Positions 21,001-28,725 of a DNA stretch of 64,000 bases are shown piece by piece; position 1 is the stretch's first letter; each line of letters opens with the position of its first letter. The translations under genes were made by a program, and so were the position numbers. The stretch is from Gillisella vitis (GTDB lineage: Bacteria > Pseudomonadota > Alphaproteobacteria > Rhizobiales > Rhizobiaceae). The notes beneath the pieces are model-generated. The model was not told where the DNA came from. It ran no database searches and saw only the letters and a list, made by a program, of their open reading frames with translations. The stretch spans positions 744,001-808,000 of the forward strand of contig NZ_LMVL02000001.1 in NCBI RefSeq assembly GCF_001541345.2, given 5' to 3'.

Positions 21001-21113
21001 CGCTGACCCTTTACACCACGCCGATCATCTACCTGATCTTTGCCCGCCTGGCGGCGCGCTGGGGCGCGCGCACCAAGTCAGGCGCCAATGTGGAACACCG
21101 TCCGGCTGTTTAG
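18006..21113 (+). CDS. mdtC: RND multidrug efflux permease, MdtC-like subunit
   Basis: A 1035-residue paralogue of the preceding pump, again with TM4 GFVVDDAIVMIETI and TM10 GIVKKNGIMLVDFA, so both subunits keep proton-relay residues. The start overlaps the mdtB-like stop by 4 bp. Divergence between the two is clear in the periplasmic loops, as expected for the B and C subunits of a heteromeric pump. Last gene of the three-gene operon; no regulator or TolC-type gene adjoins it. Confidence 0.92.
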   Translation: MNISSLFISRPVGTTLLAIGLMMLGLVAYRFLPVASLPAVDLPTIRVTASRPGADPESMASSVAAPLERHLGAIAGVTEMTSTSGLGTTNIFLQFDLSRNVDSAAQDVQAAINAAVGDLPSDLPSLPSMRKANPAASPILTLALTSDTIPASAIYDAADSVVVQRISQVEGVGDVSVSGADQPAVRVRLNPDRLAAIGLSADDVRTAIVNGNALAPIGAIDGSQAFYALSVNAQLVTPEDYGQLVIHAADGIAVRLADIATVEPGVRNRRSDAWFNGKPAVLLNITKAADANVMSTVDAVKALIPEVKQLIPAGIEVDILNDRTKTIHASVEDMQFTLLATVALVMAVVFVFLRRLVPTLAAGLTVPLSFAGAFAAMWLTGLSIDNLSLMALAVASGFVVDDAIVMIETIYANIEKGMKPLEAAHAGARQIGFTVIAISISLMAAFIPLFFMGGIVGKFFLTFSLTLAFTIAVSTVVSLTLTPMICGHRIKARDLDARQGRFDRAIEHSLERTVAFYDRTLKGVLHHRVLAVVITIACIVLTGFLYAKVPKGFMPRDDTGFVMGNSQAASDISYPAMLALQKRALAIVERDPAVQSIGASVGGGFLGTANRGQMLIALKAPEEREATDVVIERLRRAVAVIPGLDTSFFSPSDIRVGARTSDSEFQFTLWDADYDELVAWAPRILARLRQEPLLTDVNSDRQPSGLQANVVVDRTAASRLGVKMTAVDAALNNAFAQRQVTIVYGDRNQYRVILETYLDFAKDPEHVLKIYVPGSGDTQVPLSAFARIERTLAPIGVNHQGQFPAVTISYNIGPDTTLSEANDAVKAAVAGMHLPDTLHAEFAGDAANASSSSGGQPLLILAALLAVYIVLGILYESLIHPLTIISTLPSAGLGALLALWISGTELTIVAFIGIILLIGIVKKNGIMLVDFALEAERQHGMSPEDAIHEACLRRFRPIMMTTLAAFMGALPLVLATGPGADLHRPLGVTIIGGLIVSQALTLYTTPIIYLIFARLAARWGARTKSGANVEHRPAV

Positions 21114-21147
21114 GTCTGCTCAGCGCAGAGTGATCCTGACAGGATGA

Positions 21148-21176
21148 TTGCGGCGTTGCCATGTATACATTATATT
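21148..21176 (+). promoter_or_regulatory. Promoter with embedded GntR operator upstream of the regulator
   Basis: TTGCGG (21148-21153), a 17-bp spacer and TATATT (21171-21176) form a plausible sigma-70 promoter. The perfect palindrome ATGTATACAT (21161-21170) fills the downstream half of the spacer and fits the TGT-N2-ACA core common for FCD-type GntR regulators. Binding there would block RNA polymerase, implying autorepression. Confidence 0.65.
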
Positions 21177-21256
21177 AGGAAAATTGCGCCTGCTGCTTGC
21201 CGTTGGGGCATGCTGGGACAGGGCAGGTGATGCGATTGGGGAGGGGCTTTATCGGC

Positions 21257-22015
21257 ATGCAGAAGGACAATAAGGCCTCGGCAAAGCAGGGGGACGCCGC
21301 CACCCATGGCCGCCGCGCTGTGATCGAATTGCGCGAGAAAATCATCAGCGGACATCTCGCTGGCGGAACGCGGTTGTTCGAGGTGTCGCTGGCGGCGGAA
21401 CTCGACATTTCCCGCACGCCGGTGCGCGAGGCCTTGTCACGGCTGGCTGAGGAAGGTCTGCTTGATCGCTTGCCGAGTGGCGGGTTCACAGTGCGCCGGT
21501 TTGGCTATGATGATGTTATCGATGCAATTGAATTGCGCGGTGTTCTCGAGGGGACAGCGGCAAGGCTGGCCGCAGAGCGTGGGGCCAACGCGGAGGCACT
21601 TTCTGAGATATGGGGGACAATATACAAACTGGATCAATGCTTTGGTCCCTATGTCGATGACGTGGAATTTGATGCCTATGCGGATCTCAATGAGATATTC
21701 CATCGCCAACTGGCAGCCCTTTGCGGAAGCGAAGTGATGCGCCGCGAGGTCGAACGGGCAAGTGCTTTGCCTTTTGCCTCGCCTTCCGCCTTCCTGCCCA
21801 ACAGGTTGGATATTGCGGCGTTTCGCCGATCCCTGCGCTCAGCGCAGGAGCAGCATCGCGCCCTAGTGGAGGCAATTGCTGCACGCGAAGGGGCCCGCGC
21901 TGAAGCCATGGCGCGTGAACATGCCAGAACGGCGCGGCGAAACCTCGACTATATTTTCAAGGAGGACCCGGAGCTGATCAACAAGATTCCCGGCATGGGG
22001 CTGATCCATCGTTGA
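21257..22015 (+). CDS. GntR family regulator (FCD subfamily)
   Basis: About 252 residues from the ATG at 21257; ATG at 21230 or TTG at 21197 are alternative starts. The winged helix-turn-helix covers the first third (RRAVIELREKIISGHLAGG, LAAELDISRTPVREALSRL) and an FCD effector domain follows (AIELRGVLEGTAARLAAERG, the ~70-residue helical bundle with metal-ligand His/Asp positions such as DLNEIFHRQL). It is 120 bp upstream of the O-demethylase gene in the same direction. Matching ATGTATACA sites precede both genes, so it probably represses the demethylase and itself in response to an aromatic acid. Confidence 0.88.
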   Translation: MQKDNKASAKQGDAATHGRRAVIELREKIISGHLAGGTRLFEVSLAAELDISRTPVREALSRLAEEGLLDRLPSGGFTVRRFGYDDVIDAIELRGVLEGTAARLAAERGANAEALSEIWGTIYKLDQCFGPYVDDVEFDAYADLNEIFHRQLAALCGSEVMRREVERASALPFASPSAFLPNRLDIAAFRRSLRSAQEQHRALVEAIAAREGARAEAMAREHARTARRNLDYIFKEDPELINKIPGMGLIHR

Positions 22016-22101
22016 ATTTTCTCCATGATTTCTGTGGCCTTGTTCATGGCCACAAAAAAGCTTCAGAAACGGGCTTGCATTCTGCTCAAGGGCTGGCATC
22101 A

Positions 22102-22110
22102 ATGTATACA
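22102..22110 (+). promoter_or_regulatory. GntR operator copy upstream of the O-demethylase
   Basis: ATGTATACA, followed by C instead of T, repeats the palindrome at 21161 with one terminal mismatch. It lies 27 bp before the demethylase ATG and overlaps a TATACA that could serve as -10 element. A third TGTATAC at 22221 is inside conserved coding sequence and is not counted. Confidence 0.6.
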
Positions 22111-22137
22111 CACTGAACACCGCCTTGGGAGGAAACG

Positions 22138-23556
22138 ATGGCAGCGAGCAGTCTCCACGATATTTTGCAGGATAATCCCGACATTGTCGGACGGCTGCGC
22201 AATTCGCCGGTCGGAATGTATGTATACCCGGTTGTGACGCCTGAATTCAGCAATTGGCGCTCCGAACAAGTGGCTTGGCGCAATTCCGCCGTGCTGTTCG
22301 ATCAATCCCACCACATGGACGAATTGATCGTCGAAGGACCGGATGCGGAGAAATTTCTCAGCCATCACGGCATCAACTCGTTTGCGAATTTCGATCTCAA
22401 CCGCGCCAAGCACTTCGTTCCGGTGACGCCGAACGGCCATGTGATCGGCGATCACATCATCTTCCGCGAACGGCAGGACAAGTTCATTCTTGTGGGCCGC
22501 GCCCCGACATCGAACTGGCTGATGTTCTGCGCCGCCTATGGCAAATGGAACGTCCGCCTCAAGCACGATCCGCGTTCACCGTCTCGCCCGGAAGGCGAGC
22601 GCGTGTTGCGCACCCATTATCGCTACCAGATCCAGGGGCCGGAAGCTCCGAAGATCTTCGAGAAGATCAATGGCGGGCCAGTTCCGGAGATCAAGTTTTT
22701 CCATGTCGATTGGATTAATGTCGGCTCCAAAAAGGTGCAAGCGCTTCGCCATGGGATGTCCGGCGCGCCGGGTCTGGAAATCTGGGGGCCTTACGAGGAC
22801 AAGAATTACATCCTGTCCTGCATTCTCGAAGCGGCAAAGGATGCCAATGTCGATCTGGTGCGCTGCGGCAGCCGCGCCTATTCCACGAACACGCTGGAGA
22901 GCGGATGGATTCCCTCGCCGCTTCCCGGCATCTATACCGGCGATGGCATGCTCGCTGACTATCGCCAGTGGCTGGGTGCCGACAGCTATGAAGCCAATGG
23001 TCCGATTGGCGGTAGCTTCGTTTCCAGCAATATCGAGGATTATTACGTCAATCCGTTCGAGCTTGGCTATGATTTCTACATCGGCTGGAAGAAGGACGAT
23101 TTCATCGGCAAGGCAGCGCTTGAAAAATTCAAGGGCCAGACCAATCGTAAGAAAGTTACCTTTGAATGGAATGCCGAGGATGTGGTCGAGGTGATCGCCT
23201 CTGCTTTCCGTCCGGGTGAAGACAGCTACAAGTGGATCGATTTCCCCGTGCTGAACTACGCCTCAACCAGCGCCGACATGATCGTCAACGACGAGGGCAA
23301 GACGGTGGGCCTGTCAATGTTTGGCGGTTATTCCTACAATGAGCGCTGCATCCTGTCGCTCGGCATTGTCGATGCCAATGTCAAGGAAGGCGACGTGCTG
23401 ACGCTGATCTGGGGTGAGCCGGATGGCGGCAGCGGCAAGACCTCCACCGAGCGCCCCCACAAGCAGGCGAAAATACGCGTGCGGATCTCTCCGACACCTT
23501 ACGCGCGCCAGGCCCGCGAGACCTATGCCGAAAGCTGGCGCACCAAGAGAAAATGA
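22138..23556 (+). CDS. ligM: Tetrahydrofolate-dependent aromatic O-demethylase, LigM/DesA-like
   Basis: A 472-residue GcvT-fold protein. Long stretches match vanillate/3-O-methylgallate O-demethylase LigM and syringate O-demethylase DesA: YPVVTPEFSNWRSEQVAWRN near the N-terminus, AVLFDQSHHM, HGMSGAPGLEIWGPYE, LESGWIPSPLPGIYTGD and GGSFVSSNIEDYYVNP, and total length is the same. These enzymes transfer the methyl of methoxy-aromatic acids to tetrahydrofolate, unlike the oxygenase VanAB. The ribosome site TTGGGAGGAAACG is very strong. No ring-cleavage or folate-recycling (ligH, metF) genes adjoin it. A dimethylglycine/sarcosine-type GcvT paralogue is the main alternative but fits less well. Confidence 0.82.
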   Translation: MAASSLHDILQDNPDIVGRLRNSPVGMYVYPVVTPEFSNWRSEQVAWRNSAVLFDQSHHMDELIVEGPDAEKFLSHHGINSFANFDLNRAKHFVPVTPNGHVIGDHIIFRERQDKFILVGRAPTSNWLMFCAAYGKWNVRLKHDPRSPSRPEGERVLRTHYRYQIQGPEAPKIFEKINGGPVPEIKFFHVDWINVGSKKVQALRHGMSGAPGLEIWGPYEDKNYILSCILEAAKDANVDLVRCGSRAYSTNTLESGWIPSPLPGIYTGDGMLADYRQWLGADSYEANGPIGGSFVSSNIEDYYVNPFELGYDFYIGWKKDDFIGKAALEKFKGQTNRKKVTFEWNAEDVVEVIASAFRPGEDSYKWIDFPVLNYASTSADMIVNDEGKTVGLSMFGGYSYNERCILSLGIVDANVKEGDVLTLIWGEPDGGSGKTSTERPHKQAKIRVRISPTPYARQARETYAESWRTKRK

Positions 23557-23582
23557 TCTGCCTGATATCACCAGTTGATTAC

Positions 23583-23623
23583 ATCAATGCCCCGACAGAT
23601 TATTGACCTGTTGGGGCATTGAT
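23583..23623. terminator. Hairpin terminator between convergent ligM-like and ATPase genes
   Basis: A 16-bp stem, ATCAATGCCCCGACAG (23583-23598) with CTGTTGGGGCATTGAT (23608-23623), one G-T pair and a 9-nt loop. It has no adjoining T-run, but its place between two converging stops suits a shared terminator. Confidence 0.65.
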
Positions 23624-23651
23624 CTAGCAGACCGATATTTGTTGTTTTCAG

Positions 23652-25937
23652 TCAGGCGGCCTTCGCGCTACCGCGCCAGCGCAACAGGCGCATGGCGTTT
23701 GCGGTGACGAGAACGGTGGCACCAGTGTCTGCGAGGATTGCCGGCCAGAGACCGGTAATGCCGATGATCGTTGTCACCAGGAACACGGCTTTCAGCCCGA
23801 TGGCAATGGTGATGTTCTGGCGGATGTTTCCCATCACCTGCCGCGACAGCATGACCATGTCGGCTAGGTCCATGACCCTTCCATGCAGAATAGCCGCATC
23901 GGCGGTTTCCAATGCCACATCCGTTCCGCCGCCCATGGCGATGCCGATATCGGCGGCGGCGAGAGCCGGGGCGTCGTTGATGCCATCTCCGACCTTGGCG
24001 ACCCGTTCGCCTTTCGCCTGCATGTCGCGCACGATGGCCTGTTTGTCCTGCGGCAGCAGATCGGCACGCGGCTCGATGTCGAGCAGCGTGGCGATGGCCC
24101 GGGCCGTGGCGGCATTGTCGCCGGTCAGCATGACAGGGCGAATACCGGCAGCCTTCAGCGCGTCCAACCCCTGGCGGGCATCCGGGCGCGGTTCGTCGCG
24201 CAGTGCGATCAGCCCCGTGACTGACCCGTTCTTCACCAGCAGGGAGACGGATTTCCCTTCCGCACTCAGTTTTTCGATCCGGGTGACGATCTCGGCGGAA
24301 ACCGGGGCCAGTTCGGCGGCGGCACTGGCCGATCCGAGGAAGAGGCTGATGCCGCCCACCGTGCCGCGCACGCCCTTGCCAGCCATAGCGCCGGTCTCGG
24401 TTGCCGTTGGTACGGAAATGGTGCGGTCGGTGGCGGCCTCGATAATCGCCCGGGCCAGCGGATGGCTCGACCCCATTTCAAGGGCAGCAGCATCGGCCAG
24501 CACCGTCTCTTCGACTGCGCCGCCAAACGCGATGATATCAGTCACTTTCGGCTTACCCTCTGTCAGCGTTCCCGTCTTGTCGAGCGCGATGGCGGTGATC
24601 CGCCCGACATTTTCGAGAACCGCGCCGCCCTTCATCAGCAGGCCGCGACGCGCACCGGCGGAAAGACCGGCGGCAATGGCGGCGGGTGTCGAGATCACCA
24701 GCGCGCAAGGGCAGCCGATCAGTAGGATTGCCAGGCCTTTGTAGAGCCACAGGCTCCAGTCCCCATCCCACAACAGCGGCGGCAGGATTGCCACCAGCGC
24801 GGCCAATAGCGTTACAGCGGGTGTATAATAGCGCGAAAAGCGGTCGATAAAGCGCTCGGTCGGTGCTTTGCTTTCCTGGGCTTCCTCGACCAGACGGACA
24901 ACGCGAGCAATGGTGTTGTCGGCAGCGGTGGCCGTCACCTTGACCCGGAGTGTTCCTTCGCCATTCACCGTTCCGGCAAAAACGCCTTCCCCGGCACCCT
25001 TGGTTTTCGGCAGGCTCTCTCCGGTGACAGGGGCTTCATTGATCGCGCTGGTACCATCGATAATCTCGCCATCGGCAGGAACCCGGTCGCCGGGCCGCAC
25101 GATGACGATGGTGCCGAGTGTCAGGCTGGCGGCAGCCACGTCTTCAATGCGGCCATTCCGCTCGATCCGCGCCGTATCGGGAACCAGCTTGGTCAGGCCT
25201 TGAATACTGGCCCGCGCCCGCCCAGCCGCAAAGCCTTCGAGCAGTTCACCGACCAGAAACAGGAAGACGACCGTGGCTGCTTCCTCGGTCGCGCCGATGA
25301 TGATGGCGCCGATGGAGGCGATGGTCATCAGCATTTCGATGGAGAACGGCGTCCCGGCCAGCGCGGCCATCACCGCACGGCGGGCAATCGGCACAATACC
25401 GATGGCGATTGCCGCCAGAAACGCCCAGAAGGAGAGGGAGGGGACGACATGGCCGATGAGCATGGCAAGAACGAGTGCAGCGCCGCTCGTTGCGACCAGC
25501 CGGGCTTTTTGCGTGCGCCACCAAGGGCCTGTCGTGGGTCCGTCATCATGCTGATGGCTGTGCAGACCGTCGCTATGAGCGGCGTGGTCGTGCCCCTCAT
25601 GGTTATGCGTCTCATGATTATGCTCATCGTGATGATGATGCGCCTCGCCATCATGATGGCCCGTGCAGGTCGGGCCATGTGCATGGTCGTGCTGCTGATC
25701 GTGTTGTGGAACGGACGCGGCGAGGCGGGTGGTCTTGTAGCCAAGACCGGTCACCTTATCGGCAAGCGTGACCAGATCTGCATTGCCGTCGTGGACAACC
25801 GCCATGGTCTGTGCTGTCACCGACACCCGGACATCGGTAATACCGGCCACACGGCGTGCTGCGGTGTCGATCTTTGCCGCGCAGGAGGCGCAATCCATGC
25901 CCTCGACGCGGAAGCGGGTGGTCTGTTCGGTTGCCAT
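23652..25937 (-). CDS. Heavy-metal P1B-type ATPase (Zn/Cd/Pb exporter type)
   Basis: A 761-residue metal-exporting ATPase. An N-terminal HMA domain carries the metal site GMDCASC (C16, C19), followed by a His/Asp-rich linker at about 79-133. The membrane metal site is CPC (C409-P410-C411) and the phosphorylated Asp is D453 in DKTGT; GDGINDAPAL and MAGKGV (TGES-type and P/N domain motifs) are present. CPC with a His-rich arm and a MerR partner of Zn/Cd/Pb type fits ZntA/CadA better than a copper pump, though metal cannot be fixed from sequence. It is divergent from the MerR gene across a MerR-type promoter. Confidence 0.92.
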   Translation of the reverse strand: MATEQTTRFRVEGMDCASCAAKIDTAARRVAGITDVRVSVTAQTMAVVHDGNADLVTLADKVTGLGYKTTRLAASVPQHDQQHDHAHGPTCTGHHDGEAHHHHDEHNHETHNHEGHDHAAHSDGLHSHQHDDGPTTGPWWRTQKARLVATSGAALVLAMLIGHVVPSLSFWAFLAAIAIGIVPIARRAVMAALAGTPFSIEMLMTIASIGAIIIGATEEAATVVFLFLVGELLEGFAAGRARASIQGLTKLVPDTARIERNGRIEDVAAASLTLGTIVIVRPGDRVPADGEIIDGTSAINEAPVTGESLPKTKGAGEGVFAGTVNGEGTLRVKVTATAADNTIARVVRLVEEAQESKAPTERFIDRFSRYYTPAVTLLAALVAILPPLLWDGDWSLWLYKGLAILLIGCPCALVISTPAAIAAGLSAGARRGLLMKGGAVLENVGRITAIALDKTGTLTEGKPKVTDIIAFGGAVEETVLADAAALEMGSSHPLARAIIEAATDRTISVPTATETGAMAGKGVRGTVGGISLFLGSASAAAELAPVSAEIVTRIEKLSAEGKSVSLLVKNGSVTGLIALRDEPRPDARQGLDALKAAGIRPVMLTGDNAATARAIATLLDIEPRADLLPQDKQAIVRDMQAKGERVAKVGDGINDAPALAAADIGIAMGGGTDVALETADAAILHGRVMDLADMVMLSRQVMGNIRQNITIAIGLKAVFLVTTIIGITGLWPAILADTGATVLVTANAMRLLRWRGSAKAA

Positions 25938-25966
25938 CGGTTCGTCCTTGTCATTGTGTCGAACCG

Positions 25967-25997
25967 ATCCTACATTCTCTAGTGACTAGAGGAGCAA
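25967..25997 (-). promoter_or_regulatory. MerR-type metal-responsive promoter
   Basis: Read on the minus strand: TTGCTC (complement of 25992-25997), a 19-bp spacer and TAGGAT (complement of 25967-25972). The spacer contains the perfect inverted repeat CTCTAGT-G-ACTAGAG (25977-25991). Overlong spacer plus central dyad is the hallmark of MerR-family promoters, and the repeat resembles PbrR/CadR/ZntR-type sites. It drives the ATPase gene; the MerR gene starts 18 bp beyond on the other strand. Confidence 0.82.
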
Positions 25998-26008
25998 GGG
26001 CTAAATCG

Positions 26009-26428
26009 ATGAATATTGCAATTGGCGAGGCGGCGCGGATCAGTGGCGTCAAGGTCGCGACGATCCGGTATTACGAACAGGTCGGCCTTGTGCCGCAGCC
26101 GCCGCGTACCGATGGAAACCGCAGGCTTTACAGCGCTGCCCATTTGCAGCGGCTGACCTTTATCCGCCATGCGCGTGAGCTTGGCTTCGAGGTCGATGCC
26201 ATTCGCACCCTGCTCGATCTTCAGGATAAGCCCGGTCAGTCCTGCTCACCGGCTGATTCGATTGCACGGCGACGGCTTGCCGATGTCGAGGAGCGGATCG
26301 ACCGGCTCAAGGCGTTGAAAACCGAGCTTGAGCGGATGATTACCGGCTGTTCGCATGGCACGATTGCCGAATGCCGAGTGATTGAGGTTCTTGCCGATCA
26401 CGACCAATGCCGCCACGACCAGCATTGA
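26009..26428 (+). CDS. MerR family metal-responsive regulator
   Basis: A 139-residue activator. The N-terminal winged helix reads IGEAARISGVKVATIRYYEQVGL and continues with NRRLYS; a long dimerisation helix follows. Metal-ligand candidates are in the C-terminal part: C in GQSCSPAD, C in TGCSHG, C in AECRVIE, and a His/Cys-rich end DHDQCRHDQH, consistent with ZntR/CadR/PbrR relatives. The ATG at 26009 is chosen because the MerR signature begins immediately; the frame opens farther upstream but only inside the ATPase gene. It should repress and then activate the divergent ATPase promoter. Confidence 0.92.
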   Translation: MNIAIGEAARISGVKVATIRYYEQVGLVPQPPRTDGNRRLYSAAHLQRLTFIRHARELGFEVDAIRTLLDLQDKPGQSCSPADSIARRRLADVEERIDRLKALKTELERMITGCSHGTIAECRVIEVLADHDQCRHDQH

Positions 26429-26434
26429 TATCAT

Positions 26435-26465
26435 GAGAGCACCGGTCCGATGCTCTCAGTTTTTG
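26435..26465 (+). terminator. Terminator after the merR-type gene
   Basis: GAGAGCA (26435-26441) pairs with TGCTCTC (26451-26457) across a 9-nt loop and is followed by AGTTTTTG, seven bases past the merR stop. Confidence 0.65.
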
Positions 26466-26470
26466 TTTGC

Positions 26471-26519
26471 GCATCGGATTTATCCGAAAACCGGTTCCCA
26501 CTTTTCGGTCCGATGCTCT
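26471..26519. repeat. Rhizobial intergenic palindromic repeat (RIME-like)
   Basis: An outer palindrome GCATCGGA...TCCGATGC encloses CCGAAAACCGGTTCCCAC and TTTTCGG. The core GAAAACCGGTTCCCACTTTTC is, from memory, one of the commonest intergenic repeats of Rhizobiaceae, known as part of RIME-type mosaic elements. Its edge overlaps the TAG stop of glgB on the minus strand (26518-26520). Confidence 0.6.
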
Positions 26520-28725
26520 AGGCCACCCATTTCAGATAGAGTGTGGCGAGAGGTGGCAAGGCGAGGTTTATCGAAAACTCCCTGCCATGCGCCGGGATCT
26601 GCTCGGCTGAAACGTCACCCTTGCCTTGCCCCGATCCTCCAAATTCACTGGCATCGCTGTTGAGGATTTCCAACCAGTGCCCCTGCCTTGGTACGCCGAC
26701 GCGATAATCATGACGCAACATCGGGGTGAAATTCGAGATCGCCAGAATGCAGCTCTCATGGTTTTCATCATAGCGCAGCATGGCGATGACGGAGTTTTCG
26801 GCATCGTCGGCAATCGCCCATTCAAAACCGGCAGGGTCGAGATCGCTGAATTGCAGGGCCTTTTCCTGCTGATACAGTCCGTTCAGCTTGGCGACCAGAG
26901 TCTGGATACCAGCATGACCCGGTCGGTCCATCAAATCCCAGGAGATCGATTGATCGTGATTCCACTCGATGTCCTGGCCGATCTCGCAGCCCATGAATAC
27001 CAGTTTTTTGCCAGGATGCGCCCACATGAAACCATAGTATGCCCTGAGATTGGCAAGTTTCTGCCAGTGGTCACCGGGCATTTTACCCAGCAACGAGCCT
27101 TTGCCATGCACGACTTCATCATGGGAAAGCGGCAGCACGAACCGCTCGGAATATTGATAGACCATGCTGAAGGTCATCGTGCCGTGATGATATTTGCGAT
27201 AGACCGGATCTTCTTCGATGTAGGATAGGCTGTCATGCATCCAGCCCATGTTCCATTTGAAATCGAAGCCCAGGCCGCCGTCTTCCGGGGATTTGGTCAC
27301 GCCCGGCCAGGCGGTTGATTCCTCGGCAATCATCAGCGCATGCGGGCAGCGGCTGTGAACGACGCTGTTCAAATGCTTGAAGAATTCGACGGATTCGAGG
27401 TTCTCCCGTCCGCCGAATTGGTTGGGAATCCATTCGCCGTCATTGCGGCTATAGTCGCGGTAGAGCATCGAGGCGACGGCATCGACCCGCAGCCCGTCGA
27501 TATGGAAATGCTCCAGCCACTCAAAAGCGCTGGCGATCAGAAAGCCCTTCACCTCCTTGCGGCCGAGATTGTAGATCAGCGTGTTCCAATCCCGATGAAA
27601 GCCCTCGCGCGGATCTTCGTGTTCATACAGCGCGCTACCATCGAAGCGCGCCAGGCCCCAGACATCAGTTGGAAAATGGGCTGGCACCCAATCGAGAAGG
27701 ACGCCGACACCGCTGGCGTGGCAGCGGTCGATGAAATAGGCCAAATCCTCAGGCGTGCCATAGCGCCCGGTGGGCGAAAACAGGCCGAGCGGCTGATAAC
27801 CCCAGGAGCCGCCAAATGGATGTTCGGTGATCGGCAATAGTTCAATATGGGTGAAATTCATCGATTTGACGTAGGGTACCAGCCTCTGGCTCAGCTCCAC
27901 CCAGTCGAGCCAGCGATTGCCATCTTCGGCGATCCTCAGCCACGAGCCGAGATGCACTTCATAGATCGAGATCGGCTCACGAGCGGCGGCATCGGCGTTC
28001 TGCCGTGTCATCCAGGCCTGGTCCGTCCAGGCAAAAGGCGTGTTTGACGCGACGATGGAGGCCGTTCCCGGTGCTGCTTCACTGGCCTTGGCGACAGGAT
28101 CGGCCTTTTGCGGCAGCACATTGCCTTGCGCATCGATCAATTCATATTTGTAGCGCTCGCCGGGGCTGAGGCCCGGAATGAACAATTCCCAGATTCCACC
28201 GGCTTGGCGCAGGCGCATCGGGTTGCGTCGCCCATCCCAGGAATTGAAATCGCCAACCACCGAGACGCGCTGTGCGGTTGGCGCCCAGACGGCGAAGCCC
28301 ACCCCTGCCACCCCATCCATCTCTCTCGGGTTGGCCCCCAGCGTGCGGGCGAGATCGTAATGAGTGGCCTCGGCGATCAGATGCAGGTCCATATCGCCCA
28401 GCAGCAGGCCGAAGGCATAGGGATCTTCGGCAATTTGCACCGCATCAGGCCATTCAATCTGAAACCGGTATCGCGAAGAGGAGCGAAGCTCTCCCGCAAA
28501 CAAGCCACCCGGATGCACCAGGTTCAGCCGACCCACCGGGGCGTTGCTGTTTCTATCGAGCAATTCCACGCCGAGTGCACCCGGAAAAATCGCCCGGACC
28601 ACTGTTTCCCCATCTGCCCGATGCGGTCCCAGAATGGAAAAGGGATCGCCGTGCCTGCCGTCGATCAGGGCTTGAACCGCCTGGGCATCGACGCCGGATA
28701 GCAAGTCGCTCGTGGCAATCGTCAT
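26518..28725 (-). CDS. glgB: 1,4-alpha-glucan branching enzyme
   Basis: A 735-residue GH13/CBM48 enzyme that creates alpha-1,6 branches in glycogen-like glucan. The N-terminal carbohydrate module ([27 protein letters not shown]) is followed by the catalytic barrel: [10 protein letters not shown], the nucleophile region [17 protein letters not shown], the acid/base Glu in [11 protein letters not shown], and [12 protein letters not shown]. Full length for GlgB. The ATG lies inside the stop of the upstream treS-maltokinase gene (ATGA), so translation is coupled. With GlgE it would build branched alpha-glucan from maltose-1-phosphate. Confidence 0.96.
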   Translation of the reverse strand: MTIATSDLLSGVDAQAVQALIDGRHGDPFSILGPHRADGETVVRAIFPGALGVELLDRNSNAPVGRLNLVHPGGLFAGELRSSSRYRFQIEWPDAVQIAEDPYAFGLLLGDMDLHLIAEATHYDLARTLGANPREMDGVAGVGFAVWAPTAQRVSVVGDFNSWDGRRNPMRLRQAGGIWELFIPGLSPGERYKYELIDAQGNVLPQKADPVAKASEAAPGTASIVASNTPFAWTDQAWMTRQNADAAAREPISIYEVHLGSWLRIAEDGNRWLDWVELSQRLVPYVKSMNFTHIELLPITEHPFGGSWGYQPLGLFSPTGRYGTPEDLAYFIDRCHASGVGVLLDWVPAHFPTDVWGLARFDGSALYEHEDPREGFHRDWNTLIYNLGRKEVKGFLIASAFEWLEHFHIDGLRVDAVASMLYRDYSRNDGEWIPNQFGGRENLESVEFFKHLNSVVHSRCPHALMIAEESTAWPGVTKSPEDGGLGFDFKWNMGWMHDSLSYIEEDPVYRKYHHGTMTFSMVYQYSERFVLPLSHDEVVHGKGSLLGKMPGDHWQKLANLRAYYGFMWAHPGKKLVFMGCEIGQDIEWNHDQSISWDLMDRPGHAGIQTLVAKLNGLYQQEKALQFSDLDPAGFEWAIADDAENSVIAMLRYDENHESCILAISNFTPMLRHDYRVGVPRQGHWLEILNSDASEFGGSGQGKGDVSAEQIPAHGREFSINLALPPLATLYLKWVA

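Noticed and set aside
22221-22227. Third TGTATAC near the GntR sites
   Set aside because: It encodes the conserved Tyr-Val-Tyr of the demethylase N-terminus, so protein sequence accounts for it.
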